Shown here: positions 14,722 through 19,445 of the stretch, in pieces
Layout of the letters: the number at the start of each line of letters is the position of its first letter
Numbering within the stretch: the first letter of the stretch is position 1
Virus record (IMG/VR): IMGVR_UViG_3300009786_000097
Location: 1-22,762 of that record
Source: a virus
Strand: one strand, 5' to 3'
DNA length: 22,762 bases
Notes under the pieces: model-generated
Seen by the model: only the letters and a program-made list of their open reading frames with translations
Told to the model about the DNA's origin: nothing
Database searches by the model: none
Program-made: the position numbers and the translations under genes

Positions 14722-15136
14722 AGGGGTTCTATAGAGGACCGTGAATTGAACGGAGTAGCAAACGCCGTAGACTGCGGTTAGTAGCGAATGAGGCTCAGCT
14801 GGCCTTGAGGGAGATTCACGGAGAATTTATGGATAGCCGAGTACCGATACGGCGAATGAATTGTTGGAGTTTGGGAAGTAGTTTTCCTTTGCAATGACAG
14901 ATATAGGTCCTGCTCGGAGAGCCGGCTACTGGAGCCGTTAGTCGTTAAGTCGGGGTGGATCCTTAAAGGAAGAGTCATACTTAATATTTGTGTTGGTAGT
15001 GTTCGGGTACGAATGCATTGACCCTTCACAGAATGGCTTGTGATTTTTGGAGTAGAAACCCTGATGGTCCCCACGGGGGATAGGGCACTTATCATACAAT
15101 TGTACGGGGGGAGTACCTTCCCCCCGCGCCTTTTTT
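14722..15136 (+). ncRNA. large structured non-coding RNA candidate
   Basis: A stretch of about 400 nt between genes with no convincing ORF on the coding strand but dense pairing potential. A closing helix pairs GGGGTTCTA (14723-14731) with TAGAA-A-CCCT (15053-15062), 9 bp with one bulge. Inside lie the 8-bp helix CCGTGAAT/ATTCACGG (14739-14746/14814-14821), enclosing a hairpin at 14789-14807, and hairpins at 14836-14853, 14873-14887, 14923-14937 (CGGCT/AGCCG), 14999-15016 (7 bp) and 15026-15043. TTAAGT/ACTTAA (14945-14950/14979-14984) encloses a further hairpin at 14960-14970. TCCCC-acg-GGGGA (15068-15080) and a terminator follow. The size, multibranched form and phage/tRNA setting recall GOLLD and ROOL RNAs, but I see no specific motif that assigns it to either, nor to RNase P RNA, tmRNA or a group I/II intron. 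Confidence 0.7.
15105..15136 (+). terminator. intrinsic terminator of the structured RNA
   Basis: An 8-bp stem CGGGGGGA / TCCCCCCG (15105-15112 / 15119-15126) with loop GTACCT is followed, after four bases (CGCC), by six Ts (15131-15136). It lies 31 nt before the next gene and would end the structured RNA at about 15136. The four-base gap before the T-run is slightly unusual. Confidence 0.75.
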
Positions 15137-15167
15137 ATCAATATATTATTTTGAAGGATATGTTGTC

Positions 15168-15620
15168 ATGGATATGAAACCTTACGACAATCAATTAAGA
15201 GTTCCCTCTGATGAGCTTGTAGAAATGTATTTAAGCAACGAGCATAATGCCACACCAATCAAAATGCTCATTGGTACTTGCGACAAACAAAAGCAGTTTT
15301 GGATTTCCAAAAATATAGACCACGGCGATACTGTTATTATGTCCGATCATGATGATTCTGATGATTCTATTTTTACCCGATGGAAAATAAATCGAGGTTT
15401 GGCCAAACAAATTAAAATGGCCAGGAGTAAGGATCAACGCATTATTTGGTTCTGTGGGGGGTTAACCCAAAAGGATCGGAATCGTGTCCTAAAGCATTTG
15501 CCGAACTACAGGAAATATGCTGTTGTTTGGGAAGAAGATATAGATCAAATGTTGAGTGATGGATATGAACGCCCCACCTTAGATGAAGGCTTTGATGATT
15601 TCACTTACATTGTTTCATAA
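15168..15620 (+). CDS. degenerate PNK/P-loop-kinase-like protein
   Basis: This 150-residue protein starts at an ATG with AAGGA 9 nt upstream. The order of motifs resembles phage polynucleotide-kinase-type P-loop proteins. IKMLIGTCDKQKQFWISKNI (31-50) stands where Walker A would be; G36 and K42 are kept but the second Gly and the Ser/Thr are Gln. DTVIMSDHDD follows at the place of the catalytic Asp. RIIWFCGGLTQKDRNRVLKH (91-110) aligns with the Walker B strand and the R-rich lid ('D-N-T-N...R' in active enzymes). An inactive or repurposed kinase fold is inferred; it could equally be unrelated. Confidence 0.6.
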   Translation: MDMKPYDNQLRVPSDELVEMYLSNEHNATPIKMLIGTCDKQKQFWISKNIDHGDTVIMSDHDDSDDSIFTRWKINRGLAKQIKMARSKDQRIIWFCGGLTQKDRNRVLKHLPNYRKYAVVWEEDIDQMLSDGYERPTLDEGFDDFTYIVS

Positions 15621-15641
15621 ATACCATAATAAGGAGACTTT

Positions 15642-15896
15642 ATGGAATTCACTACATTAGAACTTATTTTATCTGGTCTGGTTTTAGTAGCCGCTGGTGT
15701 GAGTTATATGTGGGGGCATGATGAGGGAATTGGCGCCGGAACAAATGCTACTATGGAAATTATGATAGAGACTGGGCTTGTATCTCGGTTTAAGGGTGAT
15801 GATGGGGACTGGGAAGTTTGCTCTGCGGGTATTATGAATAACATTTGCCCACAATGTGGATTTGAAGACGGGGAAATTTGTGGCAAACATAAATAA
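15642..15896 (+). CDS. membrane-anchored small Cys-rich protein
   Basis: ATG with AAGGAG 7 nt upstream. Residues 7-24 (LELILSGLVLVAAGVSYM) form one hydrophobic span, probably membrane-inserted. The C-terminus NICPQCGFEDGEICGKHK has a CxxC pair followed by Cys and His, a possible zinc knuckle. 84 residues, no family recognised. The next reading frame overlaps its end. Confidence 0.7.
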   Translation: MEFTTLELILSGLVLVAAGVSYMWGHDEGIGAGTNATMEIMIETGLVSRFKGDDGDWEVCSAGIMNNICPQCGFEDGEICGKHK

Positions 15897-16209
15897 ACTA
15901 TTTAAAGCCCGAGATTATAATGCCATGGATGCGTGTCTTCGGGCTGCCGGATTTATGAAAGACCGTCGTGCGCCCAGAGGCGGCGCCCGGAACTTTCATC
16001 AGGAATATTTGGAGGATGCCATGTCAGAAGAAATGGTTTGTGATTTTTGTGGCGAGTCTGCCGAAGCTCTACGCCGGATTGCCTTGGATGACGGATATGA
16101 CAGGATCACCACGAAGTCTGCTCCGATGTATGCATGTACGCCTTGCTCGACTGAAAAAGAGCAGACGCGGTTAGGGTTGCGCCGCAAGAGGGCTTCTGTC
16201 GGCTTTTAG
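15880..16209 (+). CDS. small double-CxxC protein, possible internal start
   Basis: The frame is open from 15856. GTG at 15880, overlapping the previous gene by 17 nt, gives 109 residues, beginning MANINKLFKARDYNAMD. Alternatively, ATG at 16021 has a very strong GGAGG site 5 nt upstream and gives a 62-residue protein with two knuckles, CDFC and CTPC, typical of a small zinc-ribbon. The upstream part reads as ordinary protein (basic, RRAPRGGARNF), so both forms may be made. The C-terminus is basic. Family not recognised. Confidence 0.55.
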   Translation: MANINKLFKARDYNAMDACLRAAGFMKDRRAPRGGARNFHQEYLEDAMSEEMVCDFCGESAEALRRIALDDGYDRITTKSAPMYACTPCSTEKEQTRLGLRRKRASVGF

Positions 16210-16275
16210 CCCGCCCCCCGAGTCAGAGAGCGTCTTAGGGAGAAAAGACCCGGAGAGGGCGTCCTCCGCCGCTCC

Positions 16276-16348
16276 AAAACTCCTTTAGAATCAAACACTT
16301 AGAACAACCATGTGGATTTCTCAAAACCCCTTTGGAATCAATCACTTA
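16276..16348. repeat. 26-bp imperfect direct repeat, two copies
   Basis: Copy 1 (16276-16301) begins AAAACTCCTTTAGAATC and ends ACACTTA. Copy 2 (16323-16348) begins AAAACCCCTTTGGAATC and ends TCACTTA. They agree at 23 of 26 positions with start-to-start distance 47 bp. They lie just upstream of a sigma70-like promoter and could be binding sites for a regulator. Confidence 0.65.
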
Positions 16349-16350
16349 CA

Positions 16351-16402
16351 AACGAAGTTTTTTCGTTCAATCCCTTGACTTTATCTGAATCTGAGGTATA
16401 CT
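16351..16402 (+). promoter_or_regulatory. hairpin plus sigma70-like promoter
   Basis: AACGAA/TTCGTT (16351-16356/16362-16367) forms an inverted repeat that ends 7 nt before TTGACT (16375-16380). TATACT (16397-16402) follows after 16 bp, continuing TTATATG. The promoter faces the tRNA-like element and the genes from 16725. Confidence 0.8.
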
Positions 16403-16422
16403 TTATATGTAGCTGAGAGAGG

Positions 16423-16454
16423 CGCCCGGGGATACATTCATTGCCCCCCAGGCG
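16423..16454 (+). other. leader hairpin
   Basis: CGCC-C-GGGG (16423-16431) pairs with CCCC-CCA-GGCG (16444-16454) around a 12-nt loop. It lies in the leader between the promoter and the tRNA-like element. It has no T-run after it, so it is not a standard terminator; it may protect or help process the transcript. Confidence 0.5.
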
Positions 16455-16470
16455 AACTAAAAATTTGTGG

Positions 16471-16601
16471 GACCCCATCGTCTAATTGGTAAGACATCGC
16501 AACGATTGGTAATCACCGAATCTCCCTTTACTTTTCCTAACCAGCTAAGTTTTGGGGTGTTTTCGGGGCGGGGAATGCAGGTTCAATTCCTGCTGGGGTC
16601 A
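16471..16601 (+). tRNA. tRNA-Glu(TTC)-like gene interrupted in the anticodon arm
   Basis: The acceptor stem GACCCCA (16471-16477) / TGGGGTC (16594-16600), D arm GTCT-AATTGGTA-AGAC and T arm GCAGG-TTCAATT-CCTGC are perfect, and the 5' half looks like bacterial tRNA-Glu. At 16560-16571, TTTTCGG followed by GGCGG gives an anticodon loop with U33 and TTC (16562-16564) plus the 3' stem. The 5' stem TCGC (16497-16500) is separated from it by about 59 nt (16501-16559), and only four stem pairs form. The insert itself can fold (GATTGGT / ACC-G-AATC). It is far too short for a group I intron. CCA is not encoded. It may be a decayed tRNA, a tRNA with an unusual intervening sequence, or a tRNA-like RNA. 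Confidence 0.55.
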
Positions 16602-16614
16602 GCATCTACCAAAC

Positions 16615-16688
16615 AGAGCCGGAAGGTTCTGGGATAACGAGGCGTCTGAAGCACGCCTACAACCCTGAAAGGGGAGAGGGTAGAGGTT
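16615..16688 (+). other. cluster of three hairpins after the tRNA-like element
   Basis: AGAGCC-GGAA-GGTTCT (16615-16630), AGGCGT-ctgaagc-ACGCCT (16640-16658) and CCCT-GAAA-GGGG (16663-16674), the last flanked by AACC/GGTT (16661-16664/16685-16688) as an alternative closing pair. They fill the leader before the gene at 16725 and form with the tRNA-like element a continuous structured transcript. Confidence 0.5.
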
Positions 16689-16724
16689 CCCATCCAGTTC
16701 GATAAATCAACGATAGAGGAAGAT

Positions 16725-16964
16725 ATGAAACATTTCAAAGATACTGATTTTCACTCAAGCGAAACGCCTGAGTATACAAGAACTTCTATGTTCGCCGAGG
16801 CTTCGGAACTGAACATGCCTCCGGGAATTTGGCCAACGTATATCAAGATTTGGGCTGGGCATGATTCTCAACGATACGGCGATGTTTTGACTCGATGCTC
16901 GCTGGATAAATCCGGCGCTCGTTATGTGGGCGCGAACTTTAATGTAACAATTTTCAATGATTAG
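16725..16964 (+). CDS. hypothetical protein, 79 aa
   Basis: ATG with GAGGAAG about 6 nt upstream. The product, starting MKHFKDTDFHSSETPEYTRT, is soluble with an aromatic middle (PPGIWPTYIKIWAG) and no recognised motif. It lies 10-15 nt before the next gene and downstream of the 16375 promoter; small early genes of T4-like phages look like this. Composition is richer in G+C than the glycan operon. Confidence 0.65.
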   Translation: MKHFKDTDFHSSETPEYTRTSMFAEASELNMPPGIWPTYIKIWAGHDSQRYGDVLTRCSLDKSGARYVGANFNVTIFND

Positions 16965-16976
16965 TAGAGATGTATA

Positions 16977-17231
16977 ATGAATATCAATTGGCGCAAAGGT
17001 TCTATGGGTGTTGAGAGCGTAGCCCAGGGATGGTTGACTCGCCCCGGTGATCTGGAGAAGCATTTCCGCGATTCAACTCCTAAGGCTGATGTAAGTGTGA
17101 TTTTCTGGATGGATGATCCTGCCGAGTTTCTTGCCCAGCAGGCAATCAATTCTTCGTTCGATTTCAAGGATTTGAGTGAAGCTGAGATTCGGGTAGCGGC
17201 AAACAATTTTATTGAGAATTTTCTCGATTGA
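16977..17231 (+). CDS. hypothetical protein, 84 aa
   Basis: The ATG at 16977 is preceded by the weak GTAGAGAT. The product begins MNINWRKGSMGVESVAQGWL, has an acidic Phe/Trp-rich middle (VIFWMDDPAEF) and ends in a helix (EAEIRVAANNFIENFLD). No family is recognised. The sigma70-like promoter at 17234 starts two bases after its stop. Confidence 0.65.
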   Translation: MNINWRKGSMGVESVAQGWLTRPGDLEKHFRDSTPKADVSVIFWMDDPAEFLAQQAINSSFDFKDLSEAEIRVAANNFIENFLD

Positions 17232-17233
17232 GG

Positions 17234-17262
17234 TTGACAAACTCCCCGTCTTGAGGTATACT
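17234..17262 (+). promoter_or_regulatory. sigma70-like promoter
   Basis: TTGACA (17234-17239), 17-bp spacer, TATACT (17257-17262) followed by ATAG: nearly consensus. The TGAGGTATACT stretch is shared with the promoter at 16397. It serves the gene at 17334, whose transcript ends at the terminator at 17658, making a one-gene unit. Confidence 0.85.
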
Positions 17263-17333
17263 ATAGTTAATAATGGTAATTCTGTTCTAGGGAGTTCCTG
17301 GATATAGAATTACTAGGTGTGAGGAAAACAGCA

Positions 17334-17633
17334 ATGGCGAAGGTCAAGCAGTTTGAGCGTGTTCTGGAAGTTCTCCAGAATGCCTCGCCGAAGTCAGTCA
17401 GCAAGGAAGACCTTGCGGCTGCACTTGGCAAGGATGTGGAGATGTATCGCATGTCTACATATATTTGGGAGGTCAAGAACAAGGCCGGCGTCCCGGTTGA
17501 GGCCATCAAGGATGGTCGCAAGGTCGTAGGTTTTCGCGTGGTAGATGCCACTACGGTTCCGGCGCCCGCAACGGAAACGGAGATTGTAGTAGAAGTCGCC
17601 GAGACCGAGGTGGCGGATGCCGCGACGGCGTAG
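17334..17633 (+). CDS. winged-helix-like small protein with Ala/Val/Glu tail
   Basis: I chose ATG at 17334, with GTGAGGAAA just upstream as ribosome site; the GTG inside that site (17319) is rejected. The first 65 residues look like a winged-helix: QFERVLEVLQNA, then a turn, SKEDLAAALGK, then MYRMSTYIWEVKNK as recognition helix, and VEAIKDGRKVVGFRVV as the wing. The last 30 residues are a low-complexity Ala/Val/Thr/Glu tail. A dedicated strong promoter and terminator suggest high early expression, perhaps as a DNA-binding or host-takeover factor (inference). Confidence 0.7.
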   Translation: MAKVKQFERVLEVLQNASPKSVSKEDLAAALGKDVEMYRMSTYIWEVKNKAGVPVEAIKDGRKVVGFRVVDATTVPAPATETEIVVEVAETEVADAATA

Positions 17634-17657
17634 TATTTACGCCAACTTTTAGAATTT

Positions 17658-17688
17658 GGGGGGCGTCCTTCGGGTCGCCCTCCTTTTT
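17658..17688 (+). terminator. rho-independent terminator
   Basis: GGGGGGCGTCC-TTCG-GGTCGCCCTCC (17658-17683) forms a stem of 10 pairs with one T-T mismatch and one G-T pair and a stable TTCG tetraloop, followed by five Ts. It ends the unit from the 17234 promoter and precedes tRNA-Leu. Confidence 0.92.
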
Positions 17689-17703
17689 CTGTATTTAGGA
17701 TCA

Positions 17704-17790
17704 GCCGGGTTGGCGGAATTGGTTTACGCGCCGCACTTAAAATGCGGTGACCGAAAGGTCATGCGGGTTCGAGTCCCGCACCCGGTACCA
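17704..17790 (+). tRNA. tRNA-Leu (TAA anticodon)
   Basis: A class II tRNA of 87 nt. The acceptor stem is GCCGGGT/ACCCGGT. The anticodon stem CCGCA/TGCGG has loop CTTAAAA, giving anticodon TAA. A long variable arm GACC-GAAA-GGTC and T arm GCGGG TTCGAGT CCCGC follow. CCA is encoded at 17788-17790. Confidence 0.95.
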
Positions 17791-17811
17791 TTGTTTACGA
17801 GGTAATAACCT

Positions 17812-18000
17812 ATGCTATCTTATTTGTTTATATTTTGTGTTGGATTGGTTTTAATATCACCCTTCAGTAGAAATGCTCGTAAGATTTTGGGTGGTATTTT
17901 TACAGTTACATTTGCCGTACTTTTTGGCTGGATATTTTTCATTGCAGTATTGGGGTTGTTGTCTTGTTGGTTTGATGCGGCTTGTCATATTATGAATTAG
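17812..18000 (+). CDS. small membrane protein, 62 aa
   Basis: ATG at 17812 with GAGGTAA 9 nt upstream, between two tRNAs. Almost the whole chain is hydrophobic: one span near 4-17 (YLFIFCVGLVLISP) and a second near 26-50 (LGGIFTVTFAVLFGW onward), joined by a short basic loop (SRNARK). A two-span inner-membrane protein is expected. Holin-like or superinfection functions are possible but not shown. The last base of its stop codon is also the first base of tRNA-Thr. Confidence 0.65.
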   Translation: MLSYLFIFCVGLVLISPFSRNARKILGGIFTVTFAVLFGWIFFIAVLGLLSCWFDAACHIMN

Positions 18001-18073
18001 CCCGTGTAGCTGATTGGTTTAGCAGAACCCTTGTAAGGTTCAGACGCAGGTTCGATTCCTGCCGCGGGCTCCA
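18000..18073 (+). tRNA. tRNA-Thr (TGT anticodon)
   Basis: The acceptor stem is GCCCGTG (18000-18006) / CGCGGGC (18063-18069). The anticodon stem GAACC/GGTTC has loop CTTGTAA, giving TGT. The T arm is GCAGG TTCGATT CCTGC. The discriminator is T and CCA is encoded at 18071-18073. It shares one base with the upstream stop codon. Confidence 0.93.
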
Positions 18074-18122
18074 ATTTTATAAAATTGGTGAGATAAATAG
18101 TTATACAATTTAACTATATAAT
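18071..18122. promoter_or_regulatory. palindromes and TATAATA box after tRNA-Thr
   Basis: A perfect 18-bp palindrome, CCAATTTT-AT-AAAATTGG (18071-18088), starts on the CCA end of tRNA-Thr. A second inverted repeat ATAGTTA/TAACTAT (18097-18103/18111-18117) follows, running into TATAATAAAG (18117-18126). It may combine a tRNA 3'-processing or termination hairpin with a -10-only promoter for the gene at 18148. Confidence 0.4.
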
Positions 18123-18147
18123 AAAGTAGTTATAGGAGAATTTAAAA

Positions 18148-18444
18148 GTGAGAGGTCATTTAGAAAAAGAACGCCGGCGCGCAGATGCGCTAGAACGGGC
18201 AAAGAATTACAAACCTTCTGAAGATCCTACGGGCTTGCGCGAAAGGGTTCGCCGAGGGTTGGTTTCTATTGACGAGGCAATTAAACTTGCTTCTGGATAT
18301 AACGATAATATTCGGGCATGGTTGCGCCGTCGTAAGGCTAATAACACAAAGGTATCGACAAAGAAGATTAAACTGCCGAATAAAGCTAAGGGCGGTAAAC
18401 AGAAGCGAACAAATGATCGAGCGAATAAAAACTCTACTTCATAA
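18148..18444 (+). CDS. basic protein, 98 aa
   Basis: GTG start with AGGAGA about 9 nt upstream. The product is strongly basic: KERRRADALERAKNYK at the N-terminus, a central helical segment (GLVSIDEAIKLASGYNDNIR) and a Lys/Asn/Arg-rich disordered tail. It is likely to bind nucleic acid. Family not recognised. Confidence 0.65.
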   Translation: MRGHLEKERRRADALERAKNYKPSEDPTGLRERVRRGLVSIDEAIKLASGYNDNIRAWLRRRKANNTKVSTKKIKLPNKAKGGKQKRTNDRANKNSTS

Positions 18445-18517
18445 ATTATATATTGAGCAGGTTATTATACGACTTTACCACGGCTTAGCTTGGCGCCGAA
18501 ATGATAAAGATGATTAG
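18413..18517 (+). CDS. micro-ORF, 34 aa
   Basis: ATG at 18413 lies within the end of the previous gene and the frame fills the gap up to 2 nt before the next start. The peptide begins MIERIKTLLHKLYIEQVIIR and looks like an amphipathic helix with a charged tail. There is no strong ribosome site. It is listed because this genome leaves few gaps; it may be a non-coding spacer. Confidence 0.35.
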   Translation: MIERIKTLLHKLYIEQVIIRLYHGLAWRRNDKDD

Positions 18518-18519
18518 CT

Positions 18520-18726
18520 ATGCCTATCTATGAATATGGATGTAAATACTGCGAGCATACGTTTGAAGTCTGGCAAAAAGTAAATTCCAGGCGAAAGCGA
18601 AAATGCCCAGAATGTTCTCGAAAAAATGCGCTAAATATATTACTTGGTCGAACATCTTTTAAGTTGAAAGGTGGAGGCTGGTATAAAGATGGTTATTCTA
18701 ATGTTTCAAAAAAAGAAACTGATTAA
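18520..18726 (+). CDS. FmdB-like zinc-ribbon protein
   Basis: The 68-residue product begins MPIYEYGCKYCEHTFEVWQK and has a second pair in KCPECSRK. This is the zinc-ribbon of the FmdB family (putative regulatory protein), where the start MPxYxYxCxxCxxxFE is diagnostic. The rest (LLGRTSFKLKGGGWYKDGYS) also matches the family tail. In phages such proteins may act in nucleic-acid binding or transcription; the function is not established. A second member lies at 19164. Confidence 0.85.
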   Translation: MPIYEYGCKYCEHTFEVWQKVNSRRKRKCPECSRKNALNILLGRTSFKLKGGGWYKDGYSNVSKKETD

Positions 18727-18742
18727 TAAAAGGAGTTAAGTG

Positions 18743-19150
18743 ATGGCTAAAAGTGAACCTGTGGTTGATGAGATTACTGAAGAAGAAACAGATACTTCGG
18801 AAGAGCTTGAGTTTATTGATTCTTCTGGTAATGTAGAAGAAGGTGTTACCGATACTACAGAAGAATTTTGGGAAGCATTCGAGGATGAAAAAGCAGAGTC
18901 TTTGACGACTGTTTGGGTCTGCGATATTTCTTTTGATGTTCCGGAACAAGGGCGAGCCAGAGATATTTTTGCCTGCACAACCAAGGAGAAGGTTGTGACT
19001 AGACTCTTTTCTATTATATCATCTCCTGACTTGAAGGAGCCTTGTGATTTTGATGCCTCAAAGTTCACTACAAAGCAGCAGGCCATTCGAGAGTTCTTCG
19101 ATGGTATAGAGTCGCGAAATTTGTTTGTTGGTCTAGTTCCCGTATTCTAA
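18743..19150 (+). CDS. acidic N-terminal domain protein, 135 aa
   Basis: I chose ATG at 18743 (GGAG 7 nt upstream). The GTG just before it has poor spacing. The first 55 residues are very acidic (EITEEETDTSEELEFIDSS) and probably disordered, perhaps a nucleic-acid mimic or partner-binding tail. The C-terminal 80 residues form a compact-looking domain (TVWVCDISFDVPEQGRARDI ... FFDGIESRNLFVGLVPVF). Family not recognised. It sits between the two FmdB-like genes. Confidence 0.65.
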   Translation: MAKSEPVVDEITEEETDTSEELEFIDSSGNVEEGVTDTTEEFWEAFEDEKAESLTTVWVCDISFDVPEQGRARDIFACTTKEKVVTRLFSIISSPDLKEPCDFDASKFTTKQQAIREFFDGIESRNLFVGLVPVF

Positions 19151-19163
19151 TAGGAACAGGTAT

Positions 19164-19445
19164 ATGCCACTATATTCATATGAATGTAAGTCCTGTAAGA
19201 ATTTTTTTGAAGATTCTTATAGAATTGCTGAACGAAATATTCCTACAGAAAAGCCTTGCATCAAATGTGATGGTGAAGTTGTCCAGGTAATTATGGGAAT
19301 GAATATTGGTGATTCGGTTCGACTCGGTATCACAAAACCGAGTAGTGAATTTAAAGAGGTATTAACGAAAATTAGTGATGCTCATCCTCGTAGCAAACTG
19401 CACGAAAAACTTTCGCAGGGGAGGCGAAAAAAAGGATTTGATTGA
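19164..19445 (+). CDS. FmdB-like zinc-ribbon protein (second copy)
   Basis: The 93-residue product begins MPLYSYECKSCKNFFEDSYR and has a second knuckle PCIKCDGEV, giving the FmdB zinc-ribbon. It has a longer C-terminal tail than the copy at 18520, ending in HPRSKLHEKLSQGRRKKG, which is basic. The shared start motif suggests the two arose by duplication or were acquired together. The stop overlaps the start of the nuclease gene (TGATG). Confidence 0.85.
   Translation: MPLYSYECKSCKNFFEDSYRIAERNIPTEKPCIKCDGEVVQVIMGMNIGDSVRLGITKPSSEFKEVLTKISDAHPRSKLHEKLSQGRRKKGFD

Noticed and set aside
14722-15136. RNase P RNA, tmRNA or group I/II intron as identity of the structured RNA
   Set aside because: The conserved RNase P core, the tRNA-Ala-like ends of tmRNA, group I core segments and a group II domain V were looked for by eye and not seen.
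14778-15141. Minus-strand ORFs of 105 and 67 codons across the structured-RNA region
   Set aside because: They have no ribosome site, unlike-protein composition and no minus-strand neighbours, and they overlap the dense hairpins; best explained as chance frames opposite an RNA.
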